Below, piece by piece: positions 23,899-35,452 of a stretch of 64,000 nt of DNA (the stretch's first letter is position 1; each line of letters begins with the position of its first letter). The notes under the pieces are model-generated. The model ran no database searches and was not told where the DNA came from. It saw only the letters and a list, made by a program, of their open reading frames with translations. Source of the stretch: Lepas anatifera (Eukaryota; Arthropoda; Thecostraca; Lepadidae). Made by a program: the position numbers and the translations under genes. Where the stretch lies: NCBI GenBank assembly GCA_034440635.1, contig JAOTON010001915.1, forward strand, positions 496,001-560,000. Direction: 5' to 3'.

Positions 23899-24796
23899 CA
23901 AGCACACTGGAGGGTAGCCTCGGAAGCCCTCACCTACTTTTTCAAGGTGGCGGGAGAACCCTTCGTGGCCAAAAATGCTAAATAGCTACTTTTGAGAATA
24001 TCCAATGGCACGTCGATTGGTCAAATTATCTTGAAAATCGGCCCCAATTTTGTAATTATAGACTTTCAAAGGTAAACGCTTTATTTTGAGATCGCTGCAA
24101 TCGCGCGGTTGTACCAGTTTGCGTGCATCAAAGACCGACTGGCAAAGTTATAGCGGTATATGAAATGAGGTTATATGTCAAGTTCACCCAACATGAAGAT
24201 CAAGCCCACAGTTCAGCGCCATACCAGCATTCTCAAAGTCATTGGTCCGGTGCTTCCGATCGCATGGCGTTACCCAGTATGACGCATACCATGCTACGAC
24301 GTCCAAGTTAAGATAACTCAATGTAAAGGTCAAGGCACAGGTCAAAGTAAAATGTCATGGGTAAAGGTCAATCCTCATTTCCGTCCAACGGTTGCTATGG
24401 TGCTAGCCATGGTGTAATTATAGGGATTATGTAATATTGTATAATCTATATTGTTGTAATATAGGTCAATGAACTTGAATGACTTAACCCCAAAAATTAG
24501 GTTTACATTTTTGGAACGTTCTGATTATGACCTTGGTCCGTTTTTAGTGCATTCTTAACTTTTTTGCGCTTAATCACAGCATTTCCAGAAAAATCTCCAG
24601 CACGGCTCATACATGGCCCTTATGACCTCGTTTAAACTGGACGGTACTTACCTAGGTCAATCGAAATCGGTCATAGTATAGATTTCAATAGCTCCCACCC
24701 AGCCTCCAACCGGAATTTTTCTACGTCTCTTAATTTCCGAGCGCTCAGGGAGCCCACCAGTGCGCGTAAGTGTCAGACCCCTCTCCAGTGCGGGTG
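23899..24796. mobile_element. TTAA element family T4
   Basis: 898 bp with left end CAAGCACACTGGAGGGTAGCC-like and right end the inverse of CACCCGCACTGGAGAGGGG. Flanked by ATAA (23895-23898) and TTAA (24797-24800), a TSD with one change. Contains repeated AGGTCA words (for example 24325-24370). Confidence 0.6.
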
Positions 24797-24835
24797 TTAA
24801 GAAATGGGACATTAATTACAGTTTATTGTTTTAAA

Positions 24836-24911
24836 TACATCCTTACCCTCATGCCCCACGAATCCCATCGTTGACACAAGTGTCAATGGTGGGATTTGTG
24901 GGAAGGTATTT
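24836..24911. repeat. Strong hairpin inverted repeat
   Basis: Arms of roughly 30 bp meet at GTTGACACAAGTGTCAATGG; outer arms read CCTTACCC...CCCCACGAATCCCA and TGGGATTTGTGGGAAGG. A few mismatches. No flanking TSD was identified. Confidence 0.7.
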
Positions 24912-27504
24912 TTCGTAACCAGAGACGTTTGATAGCCGCAACGACGGCGGGCTGCGCCGGCGAACGAACCTCACAAAAGTGGGGATCAGGACATTTGGGA
25001 ACTCAGAACTCGCGATTGGTTAAAGACTCCATTCTTTTTATTGCTGAATCTTATATAGAAAAGTATAAAGAGTAATATGAGCCTCAAAAAGTTTCAAATA
25101 AGGCATAGGAAAACAATTTTTCATAGATTTTGAAAAAAATGAAGAATGTATAATACATTCAAAATTCTATTTTTTGAGTTCTATTTCTCATGAGCCAAAA
25201 TTCGTAATTTATCCTTAAGAGACCTAGATCAAGTCTTCATGGTATTTTTAGAATCACACAGGTAAAATTTCGTCTTTAAAAAGACAAGTAAGTGAATATG
25301 ATCAAAATGATTGAGGCTAAAATTTCCAATCCGTAAGTCAGGAAGCAAAATGAATAGAAAAATAGTCATCAGCTTCATCAATAGCCCCCCTCACAAAAAC
25401 ATACACTGAAATCTGAGATATGAGGGTGTTATCGACTTGTCGATCTGTCATGGAATGCCCCCTATACGCCATGGACAAACTTTGACAGTGATGTCCAATT
25501 AAAGTAGGCATCTTAAATGATGCGTTTGATGATGATGCCTTTCTTTCGGTAATTACGCATATACATATTTAGATCTGAATTCGTATAGAGTTCATTTAAC
25601 ATACCAAGGTAGCATCAATTTTCCCTAAATTTCTGTTTCTAGGTTGATCCCCGAACTGGAAAAAACCAAGAATGTTGGGAGATTTTGATTCAAAGAAATT
25701 TACAATTACCTGCGAGTTTGAACTAGTGGTCTGGGGGACAACAGACCTAAGAATCGTAAAAAAGTCTGCGAAGAAAATAAGAGAAAATCTTGGAAATGAG
25801 ATAGGTCAATGTCACCCTTGATTAACCCCTCAATCTGCCACGCTCTGCAATACCCAGTAGCGCACCCAAGGAGAGGGCCAGCGGGCCCGGGCCCCCTTCC
25901 CCCAAACGCTTTGACTCCAAAGTGCCGGCCCTCGGCCATGTCTGGCGTGGCACTCGACGTGGGTTCTGGTAATAACTGACCGCTGGAGTCACCCATCAAG
26001 AGCAGAAATGAGGCTTGATCTGGCTTTTAGTTCCAGTTCTCATTTCACCTTACCGCCCCTGCTCAAAGTGTGTAGCCCCTCCGGTGAATTATTCACTCAA
26101 TATGTGATTCAACCACAGGCCAGGTTTATAATAATTGTATCACCTTCCATAAGCGTTGGAAAAGGGGGGGGCAGGGGGGCCTGGTCCCCGACTTTTCGGC
26201 CAAAAATTTACTGATCTCAGTCAAAATGGGAGAAAACCGCAAATGCTTATAACCAGCCGCTGTGGAAGGCAGCAAGGAGCCCAAATTCAGACAGTTTTTT
26301 GTCCTGACGTGGAAAGTTTTTTGTCAGCATCAGGTTGGAGTTTAGCTGCCCCCTTTTTTGCGCGGGGGCGACGCTTATGACCCCTTCACTTGCGTTTTAC
26401 ACCATACGACAAATATGTATTGCTTTTTACCTGATAAGTACCCTCTCTGGCCAATTTTTTCCCTGCAGTAGCCTGGCACGCCCTGTCAAACATGCCACCT
26501 CCCATCAGCCCCCCGCTTCGTCAGCCGGGCCCCCAAACGAAAATCCTTGGTGCACGCCTGGCAATATCCCAATTCTATAGATCTCAAGAGAGGCATAAAG
26601 AAACCCCGTCAGGTGGCATGTGATGCGAACATTTCAGGTGGCATGTGATGCGGACATTGCGTCCATTTTAGTTTGAATCTGCAGTTGTGGCACCCATGTA
26701 TAACTGACCTCAACTTGACCAAACAACATGTCTGAGGCGTGAGTTCCACCCCTCCTCAGCTGTCCCCGCCCAATGCCCGCCCACTCGCCCGGCTCAGCGC
26801 TACAGCGTACAGTGACTTCAAACTAGTGGGTCGGCAGCGGAACGATACTTTCGCAACTGACTGTACATGTCTGGTAATATATAAAAACTATACCCCCAGT
26901 TTTTTTCCTGGATCCACCATTGGTGAAAACTTTAAATTTGCATCAATATAAGTGAAATATGGTATATAAAATCCATCATACACCTTTATTATTTCTGTAC
27001 CTCAGTGTCAATAATTTCAACAGAATAATGCGGTTACGAGTCATTATCGTGCCAACTGCCCCCACCGATACCCCACTCTGCCACTGCCACTTATCCCAAA
27101 ATCGAAACTAAGCACAGAAATATTTCTGCAACCATATATCAAGAACTTTCGCATTGCTAAAAAATAATTACTTCGGATCAGGGAGCATTGTGCAACTGTA
27201 TGTAATGGCCCCAATTATATACCCCTGGAACAGCCCTTGGAACATAAAACCGCAAAGTAGGCACGGATATGACCACATTGATAAAGTAACAAAGCATCAT
27301 TGCATTGCGCAAAAAAGGGATTTTGTATAAGAAATAGAGCAAGTCACAGCTGAGCTAGTTCTTCTCATAGCCGGATAGCATGCCCCGCATAACATGTCCC
27401 TGCAGTCACCCATGCACCACTTACAATTTTCTTTTAAAATCTGTTGGGTGCCAAATCAATTGTAAGGAAAAGTAAAAAAGTATGAAAGCAATATCTATTC
27501 AGGT
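24912..27504. other. No gene recognised
   Basis: AT-rich DNA with a GC-rich island near 25860-25990. A fragment starting CAGTAGCGCACCCAAGG (about 25856) recurs at 28436 and resembles a hAT-type terminus, but no partner end was seen. Confidence 0.5.
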
Positions 27505-27508
27505 TTAA

Positions 27509-27579
27509 TACGCGCATTGACGGGGGGTGTTGAAATATTTTTCCGCTATTTCTTATACCGATGACCTAAGGTCAGGTAC
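27509..27579 (+). mobile_element. T1 copy H, left fragment
   Basis: TTAA (27505-27508) followed by TACGCGCATTGACGGGGGG and, after an internal deletion, GATGACCTAAGGTCAGGTAC. The element continues at 33014 on the far side of transposon X. Confidence 0.7.
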
Positions 27580-28530
27580 GGGAGACTGGGGTCAATTGTA
27601 ACAAATTTTACATTTCTGGTTCTGGAGAAATAAGGTTTTGAGTTAGAGCACTTATAATTATATTTTCATCAACTTTGAGGATTTTCCAATGTAACCGACA
27701 TAGAAAGATTTCAAAATAAGAATTAGGGGTCAAAATTTCACTTCTAAAAATGTACTTCAGCTGTTACAATTGATACCACTTGAGGGGCAATTGTAACAGC
27801 ACCGGGGTCAATTCTACCACTGTAAAAGCCGTATGATTTCGACGATTTATTTGTACCATAAAAATCCTAATGCAAACACTTCTGCATCTTTGGCATTCAC
27901 TTCAGCTTAATGGACCGTGTCCAGTCGAGTCCCGCGTTCGGTGGTGCTTGGTCGAAAACGAGGCATTGGTTGGCCGCTGAAAGTGCGAGACATTTGTTTG
28001 AAAACGGTCGATGCAATTTTTTTTAGAAAGATGAACACAAAAACGAATACCCGTGATTTGAATAATCCCTAGAAATGACCTGAATGTACCGCGTTAAAAA
28101 GATTTTTTAAACATCCACTCATCAGTCCGATCAGTAAGTCTTGAGTATGTTACCGAAAAGGAATGACCCTTCCTAGAATTAAAAACGTATTATTCTTGGC
28201 ACATTTGCCTATTGGACTGACTACATACAAAAATATATTCATAATTTGACTGAAATCTCTTTAGTTTTAAAACTGGGCACATATAGGCTTAGCAGCTCAC
28301 GTGCCCTTAAACCTCAATTATCATCGTTAATTTTGCAATATAAGAAATATTCTATAGGGAAGCCCACATTGACACTTTTCCGAAACATATAACAAGCTAC
28401 AAACAAACATATCATTGAAAAGCAAATCATAAACAGTAGCGCACCCAGGGGACAGCAGGCCCGTACTCCAGCCTCCCCCTCACCACTAAAGTATCCAGGG
28501 GGAAAACAGGGCAGTTCCCCCCAAATATTT

Positions 28531-28752
28531 GCCGCCCCGGTAGCTCAGTTGGTAGAGTGTTGGGCTCCGGCCCGCTGCTCAGAAGCATGCAGTGGCAGTG
28601 CATGTCCAGGATTGGGATCGGTTCCCCTGAGACGCTCCGGCGCTCAATAGTTTACCCGACGAACAGGTCGGCTGGCAACTGACTGGTGAGAGGGTGACCT
28701 GAGCGGGGCGGCCGTCCCTGTGCTTTGTGGGACGTTAAACTTTGGCTTCTAA
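28531..28752 (+). repeat. tRNA-derived SINE
   Basis: tRNA-like head with A box TAGCTCAGTTGGTAGAG (28541-28557) and a degenerate B box near GGATCGGTTCCC, then a non-tRNA body ending GTGGGACGTTAAACTTTGG. This body type occurs in many invertebrate SINEs, from general knowledge. Confidence 0.65.
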
Positions 28753-28974
28753 ATTAACCCTCCATTGAGGGAGTTGCTCGTTCGGGTGGTGGGGTCGGGG
28801 TCTCCGTGACAAGTCCCCTGATGACTTTAGTGAGACTCCGACGCCAGCAGCCTTACCAGGAACAACTTGAACAAAATTTATAAAAAATAGCCCGATTTTT
28901 GTCGATTTTCTTCAAAATCAATGCTTTCCCGATTTTAGGCCACTTTGCCCCCTGCTCCCCAACGGTCCAGGCCA

Positions 28975-29640
28975 TTTCTTAACATATTAACTGGGGGGCC
29001 AATTGCCCCCCCAGTCGGCCGAAATGCCCCCCCAGTGCCGGGAAATTGGCCCCCCAGTGAAAAAGACAAGTATTAGTTATAACTGAATAAGCGCAAACTC
29101 ACCTAACGAAAATAAGACAGAACACCACCCCAGAATAATAATTTTGTTTTATTGCTCGTCCCAAATTGGCAATCCACAAAAACTGTGTTCAAAAACTACC
29201 ATCAGTAGCTGTTCACTCATCGTGCAAAAACGAAACGAAGCAAGTAGTTACGGGAAATCCCGGCTGAGTAGCCTCAGGATAAATTTAACTAACCACAACG
29301 CTGGAGATAGCCTACAACCAACCAGACATCGATTTCTGTCCAAACAGAAGCCCCCGCCCCAGCCAGTACCGTGGCATTGCCTGTGTTTTGTTTTTGTACG
29401 CCCGTTTTTAAGCGCTCTCTTTTCGGGTGTTTCGGTAAGAATGTCCTTTTTCCGGCCAACATTGGTCTGCCTCCATTGTCCGGTCTCTGGCAAAGGTCGA
29501 ACGATTTTAGAGATGACCGGCCCCTGACCAGTCCCCGATGGGCCGGGCTGCTCAGCATCCAGATGGCCAGAACGACCCACGGACCTAAATACTGCATTGG
29601 TGCAGTAAAAAAACAATTTTTTTGCTTGTAATACTGTTAC
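28975..29640 (+). repeat. Repeat shared in inverted orientation with 55560-56165
   Basis: Landmarks in common are the CCCCCCAGTCGGCCGAAATG block (about 29010) and GGCCGGGCTGCTCAGCATCC (29540). Overlapping frames of 100-150 codons on either strand are disrupted in the other copy, so I do not call a gene. Confidence 0.65.
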
Positions 29641-30022
29641 ATTTGATCCTAAGGAAAGTATTACAATTGCCCCCTTCGCATCACGCCATCTTAAAAAAAC
29701 ATCCACTTAACGATTTAATGCAAGAGGCACTCTACTATGCTCATTTTGTAGCTACTTTAGTCTTCTTTACAGCACATTCAAACTGTTCAGGCTGTAACTT
29801 ATAACATCCGCCAATAAGCTAAATATCTTTCAAAATTGAAAAAAAACACCGTAAAGAACACTTGCTAGCAAACTTTGCCCGAATTACCAATCGCACCGAG
29901 TCAAATTTGTAAAAAAAGGCATCAGTTGACTGCGCATTTCCGGTGTTACGGCTGATCCATCGGTTAATTTGGAATTATGGCCACTGTTACAATTGCTCCG
30001 TGTTACATCTGACTCCAGTCTA

Positions 30023-31345
30023 AGTTGTTACTTAGCTTTTCTCATCGATTCCTTGAATTTGAAAATTGGGAGAGATTATATATTCGGCAGAATCATCAAA
30101 CTGGCTCCCAAGAAACACTTCCAACAGGGAAAAAGTTGGCGACGCCACACGACCCTGACAGTTGGGGCGGCGATAAATCCCAAAAATAATTAAATGGTTT
30201 TTGCACAACTTTCACTGAATGATTTTGACAGCAACAGCCCCACAACATAGTAAGTATGTACATAAAACTCGGCTCGATTTAGATTATGAACCATCTGTGT
30301 TTGATACTTAAGGAATTTACTTGCCTTGCGAAGCTCATAAAGAAAAATAAGAAATAGTTTATTTATTTGACATACATTGCCGCAGCTTCAGGGCTGCCAG
30401 GCGGGCCATTTTCTGGCAAAATTTCTCGAATTTAGCCTTTTTTGTCGTTTTTGGCGCGGTAATTTTTTCGGTTGGCCCTTTCTTGGAATCTGGCCTTTTG
30501 CCCCTTTTTCTGGGCCCTGGGATCAAAGCAATTTTTGGTTTGATCATTGCATAAATATGGCTCCTTTTGGCCATCTCTGCTATTAAATAAGATGTTTTTA
30601 ACCAAAAAAAGTAGCAGAGCAGCAGAAAAACTGTTATGGCGGTGGGAGGGATGATCCACAAGAGTGACGGCCACCCAAAAACCGGACGCGAAAGATGCGA
30701 TACTATAGACACCCTTTGGGTGAAAAGTTGATGCCAAAGTGCACCCTCTGAGGCTACACCCTCCCCACACTTACTAAAATCATACATTTCCCACTGTTCA
30801 AGAGCAAGAAATTCACAGGTGAGAAAAAAACAGAAAAATTATTAAATGTTAGCGGGGAGTGGTGCGGCAAAGATAATTGATGGTACTGAATTAGTTCTAA
30901 ACAGCGATACGAGTCGACTTTCTGTGGGTTTATGACTACTGTTAGGTGTTGTTTTAGCCTCAAATCTGGCTTTTTTGGCATATTTGATTTACTTACGTGG
31001 TAATTTCCGTTAAAACAAATTTTGAACCCTTTTGGTTGCTGTTTCTAACTCGGATTTGGCCTTTTGTCTCCGGAAAAAAACTAGCAGCCCTGAGCAGAAT
31101 CTATAATTCATGGAATTTGAAAAAAATTGGAAATTGATTTTTTATTACTAAGGCGTCTATTAACACACCCCACCCCTCAAAATGGGGCCTTGATTCCCTC
31201 AAAAGACTAATATGGCCAGCAACAAGAAATGCCCCCCACTGATATTTCCTTAAAAAATGCCCTGCAACGGTCAGCCTGGATCCAGGCCTGTCCCCCCCCA
31301 ACGTGTTAAGTGCCTCCTGCCAAAAACAGTCGACACTAGGTATGC
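30023..31345 (+). repeat. Interspersed repeat Y, copy 2 (within X)
   Basis: Parallel to 5853-7180. It is preceded at 29980-30022 by an internal X-like end (GTTACATCTGACTCCAGTCT), suggesting that X was assembled from more than one related element. Confidence 0.55.
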
Positions 31346-31764
31346 AAAGCAAACAGATCATCGCTCCCCCAGGATATGAAGATTAATCCCATTGGGTGAA
31401 CAAGTGCGCTCCTTCATTGGCCTGACGTCCCCTCATCAGCCCCCCGAAACGAACATACTGGGTGCGCACCTGATCATAACATCACTAACCTAGCTACTGC
31501 ATTTGTGCAGTACAAGCAAGTTGAATATTTCGTAAGGCCATTCGGGTCAATTGTAACATTGTTACATTTGCCCCCAAGAGAAATGTCACAATTGTCCCCA
31601 TCGCAACATGAAATTTTTGAACCAAATTGCCGCTCGACGAGCTGGCCTAGGTGACAGTATAATAATTTTTGGGGTTTAACGACACACCAACTGCCAGGGT
31701 CAAACGGCGTCGCCAACTCTCACCCTGTTGGAAGGGATTTTGGGGATCAGATCGACTTATTCAG

Positions 31765-31840
31765 AGGCTCCGCCGGGACTTGAACCCGGGACCGGTGGCT
31801 TAGAAGACAAGGGTGCTATCCACTAAGCCACCTCATCCCC
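31765..31840 (-). repeat. tRNA-Arg(TCT)-like sequence, probably pseudogene or SINE head
   Basis: On the minus strand a box-A-like TGGCTTAGTGGATAGC, anticodon loop CTTCTAA (anticodon TCT) and T arm CCGGGTTCAAGTCCCGG are clear. The acceptor (GGGGATG/CGGAGCC) and anticodon stems do not pair, so it is not a working tRNA. Confidence 0.5.
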
Positions 31841-31948
31841 TAGGTGACAGATTCTGTACTAACTTCGTTGCTAATCAAACACTTTGTATGTACTGAAACT
31901 GTTTCCGCTGTACCTTATCATACCCATCAATAAGCTAGTCATCTTTAG

Positions 31949-32804
31949 CACGCGCATTGACGGGGGGGGCGGGGTACCCGCCCCCCTCGGGCTTTTCGGA
32001 GACAGCAGAAAAACGGCGGTGCGTAGCGCCGCCGTACTTGGTATACCTTTTCCCTCATTATTTTTGCAACTTCTGTGAAAATTTTAAGGATAGGTCATCT
32101 CAGGTCAGGTCACCAGTACAGGCCAAGTGAACCAACCTCAAAAAAAGTTTAAGATAGCATAAGTCGGAACAGGGTGAACTTATCCAATTGAAACTTATAT
32201 CACATAATTGGCTCACCGAGTTCTCTAAAATATATTCCGGTATTTTTGATATTGATGACCTAACGTCAGGTACGAAGCATGACCTCTCCCTTGGTAATAC
32301 ATGGGAAATATGGTTTTTACTAAATAACTCAGTAACAGATGGTAATAGAGCGTTTATTTTAGCTTCATTAGACTCGCCTTGGCTTTGCAGTTCTAATGAT
32401 ATGCATTTTATATAATTTGATCCTGACCTGACCTCAGGTCAGGTCAAGTCTTTGATTTGACCTAGCACGGTCAAATCATATATCATTCGATTCGGCTTGC
32501 TGCGAGGATTCATATGGCTTAAGTCGTTTTGCTCTATCTTTACTTGTTCAGATGTAATGGCCGAAAAACTTAATTTACATGTTATCCCTATGATGGCATG
32601 TGATGGCATGTTTTTGACCTCTGGTAACCTTAAATGTGACCTGACAAAAAAAATGGTTCAAATATTTTCGATGGAGAAGCGGATGGGCTACCCAACGCCG
32701 TTTACCGTTTTTTGCTACCTACCGTGCTTCTCGAGATCTTAGGGGGGGCGGGTACCCGCCCCTCGTCAATCCGAAGGTGGCTCAGACCCCCGTCAATGCG
32801 CGTG
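31949..32804 (+). mobile_element. TTAA element family T1, copy C (inside X)
   Basis: 856 bp with ends CACGCGCATTGACGGGGG and its inverse. Right flank TTAA (32805-32808); left flank TTAG (31945-31948), one base changed. More diverged from copy A than copy B is. Confidence 0.85.
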
Positions 32805-33017
32805 TTAAATATTTCAAAGTTACAAAACATCCTCAAAAATACATAATTGTGAACAGCGTCTGACTCACCCGCCGCACCAAGTTGAAACTTCGTTGACAAA
32901 GGCAGCAGCTGATTGCACATTTCCTGTTGTGCCACTAGCGCCAAAAATTAATTAGTATAGACAGTATGACCAGTGTTACAATTGCCCCGTGTTACGTTTG
33001 ACTCCAGTCTCCCCTAC

Positions 33018-33260
33018 GAGACATGACCTCTCCATTGGAAATACATGGGAAAATTGTTTTAACTGAATAACTTAGTAACATATGGTGATGTAGCGTTTAT
33101 TTGAGCTGCATTAGATTCATCTTAGCTCTGCGGTTTTAATGATATGCATTTTATTTAATTTTTTATTTAATTTTTCTTTATCTAATTTGACCCCTAACCT
33201 GACCTGAGGTCAGGTTAAATCCTCGATTTGACCTAGCAAGGTCGTATTATATATCGTTAA
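33018..33260 (+). mobile_element. T1 copy H, right fragment
   Basis: Continues the T1 interior after X (CGAGACATGACCTCTCCATTGG) through the AGGTCA palindrome to TATATATCGTT, where it breaks off at the Penelope-like element. The T1 right terminus is missing. Confidence 0.7.
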
Positions 33261-33846
33261 GATGTTCCCTGGGCTCTCCCCTCGAATCCGGAAATGTAAA
33301 AAAACACTGAAGATTATATATTCGGGTACAGCCCTTCATCAGAATCGTGGAGTAAATATCAATAATTATCAGTCCTAGTATAGTCAGACCTCGAATTGAG
33401 CTTCACACAAAAATGGCTTTTAGAATGAATCGTTAAAAATAAGATTGGATGTCGTGACAACAACCATATTGGTACCTCTAACCTAAGAGTAATGCCGACA
33501 ATACGACAAACCTAGAGCAGTATTTGTGACAGTCTTTTCTATTATTTCAGCCAAACACTAGCTTTTGATTAACAGTGAAAAACTCGCTGAAGTACCTTAA
33601 TCGGTTATTTGAAGATTTCTGTTCTTCTTATTTACTATTTTTCCGTCGACTGCAGCTAAAATGCTAACCAAAAACTACCTATTAAGCACTAGTAGACGTA
33701 ATACTAGATTGGTGTAAAGACTGCATACTTTCCCCTTTAAGATGATGCTATATTTTTACATTATAAGCCTCCCTCGAATTATTTAGTTAAGATTGTACCT
33801 AGTGGTCAAGGTCAACTTTTTTTGTAATTGATAAACCCATTTTCCA

Positions 33847-34440
33847 CAGCCTGCTCCTCTGGCCCAACGTTAAGCGTCGAAAGAGTATACGTGTGGCTGT
33901 AAAAAAAACAAAACAAACAAAACAAAAAACATTATAAATTTTACATTATATTTATTCAACAACCCTTGCCCTTAGTATGTACCTCTTAAACAAATGCAAC
34001 TTTTATAGCTAGTTAATGTGAACAATCATTGGTAAATATTTTTCCTCAGCCTGTACCTCTAGCCCAACGTTAAGTGTTGAATGGTTATACGTCTAGCTGC
34101 AGAAAAGTATTATCAATAATTAGTTGCATATTTCAAAAACCCCAACCCCAGTACGTACCCCTAAAATCAAAACATCTCTTTGAGCTAGTTAATCTGATCA
34201 AACATTAATAAACACTTTTTCCCAGCCTGTACCTCTGGCCCAACGTTAAGCGTTGAAAGAGTATACATCTGGTTGCAGAAAAGCACCATCAAAGATAAAA
34301 TACCTAAAAAACCTGAGCCTTACCTGTGACCTAAGTCCATCACTTCTGACTAGCTAAACTAATTCAACCATCATAGCCCTTTTTCCCAGCCTGTAAATCG
34401 GGCCCAAAGTTAAACGTCAAAAGCATATACGTATAGCACT
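33847..34440 (-). repeat. Tandem repeats in the Penelope 3' region
   Basis: Four units begin with CAGCCTG at 33847, 34047, 34223 and 34387 (spacing about 165-200 bp). Each contains GCCCAACGTTAAGCGTTGAA or a variant, which can fold as CAACG/CGTTG with flanking CTC/GAG pairs. The plus-strand arm repeats the last units in mirror order at 36650-37022. Confidence 0.75.
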
Positions 34441-34536
34441 ATCAATAATTGTAAGGAAGTCCTACCCCAGAACACATATACTTACGCTGATCCCTCCCTT
34501 ACCTCTTAAGCCACTGCTGTTAAGTGATAGCCTATC

Positions 34537-35452
34537 CTAGACCCGCATAATAGGCCAGGACGTACCTTGTACGTTAAGGCTGGGATGACGATCCTGAATG
34601 ATTATGGATTCGGCTATCTTTCTATCTGGATGATCACGTGCCCGATGAACTACTTTTAGCTCAAGTGGTTCTGATATAGTCTGAGTGACCTGTGCTGCAT
34701 GTTTCTCGAGGAAATGATCTCCTAGAGGTGTGTTCCTAGTTTTATTTTTCGCGTCCCGCAAATGTTCGTTAAATCGCAATCGGACGGGCCTCATCAACTC
34801 CCCTACGTATTGAGCCCTGTTTTGATCCCGGTTACACAGTCTACAGTCTATTTGATACACTAAATTTTTCTGTGTGCAGTCGCCTTTAAAACCTGACTTG
34901 CATAAATGACACCTCTGACCCCCAGGACATTTTAGCTTAGAAATGGCCGACCTAACCAATGACGACTTAAGTTTCTTGTTATTCTTCCAGGCTATATGTA
35001 CTTTCAGGTTAGATTTCTTTACGACCTTTTTTATTTTACAGAGTAGCTGTTCGTCTACGTACGGCAAAGTCAAGAACCCATCATAAGAATCTGAGCCTTC
35101 TTTCTTTTTCTTGCACCTTCCGTTACCTGTCCTAGCTAGTCTAACCTCCCTCAACAAACGCCTGAGAAGCCCTGCATGATACCCATTTTTTAGAAGCAGA
35201 TTCCAAATCTTATCTACGCTTTTTCTCTCTCTCTCTCTGGGCCCGATGAGTTATCCATAGCCCTGTGGAACATGTTTCGGATAATATTGTGTTTCGTAGA
35301 CGTGGGATGGGCAGATGTACTATGGAGGATGATTCCCGAGTTGGTTGGTTTGATGTAGAGCTCTATCTCTATCTTAGTGCTTTGGCCGTGTGTTTCTGCT
35401 GTGACTAACGTATCCAAATAGGGCACCCCACTCCCACTACCCGTGTGCTCCA
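34537..35452 (-). pseudogene. Penelope-like RT/GIY-YIG ORF, minus-strand arm (frameshifted)
   Basis: Encodes the same product as the plus-strand copy from VPYLDTLV to the C-terminal PIMRV. The 206-codon 3' part (34537-35157) is open. A two-base expansion of the CT microsatellite near 35222-35238 shifts the frame, ending the upstream piece in GPEREREKA. Otherwise only a few residues differ from the plus copy. The reverse transcriptase core, including YIDD, is missing from this arm. Confidence 0.85.

Larger units (their letters stand above)
27580..33013. mobile_element. DNA transposon X, superfamily uncertain
   Basis: 5434 bp including nested insertions. Left end GGGAGACTGGGGTCAATTG, right end the inverse of GGGAGACTGGAGTCAAACG. 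Flanks are GTAC and CTAC (27576-27579, 33014-33017), a 3-bp TAC or imperfect 4-bp TSD, interrupting the T1 sequence GGTCAGGTACGAGGCATGACC seen intact at about 3373. Motifs such as GGGGCAATTGTAACA recur near the ends and internally. It contains a SINE, a tRNA-like sequence and T1 copy C. No transposase recognised. Confidence 0.7.

Noticed and set aside
29248..29706. 152-codon minus-strand frame
   Set aside because: The inverted copy near 55600-55900 breaks it in several places, and the plus strand has equally long frames.
31765..31840. Functional tRNA-Arg gene
   Set aside because: The T arm and anticodon loop are good, but the acceptor and anticodon stems do not pair.
33847..34440. CRISPR-like array
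   Set aside because: Four diverged ~170-bp tandem units attached to a Penelope element in a eukaryotic genome; no repeat/spacer structure or cas genes.
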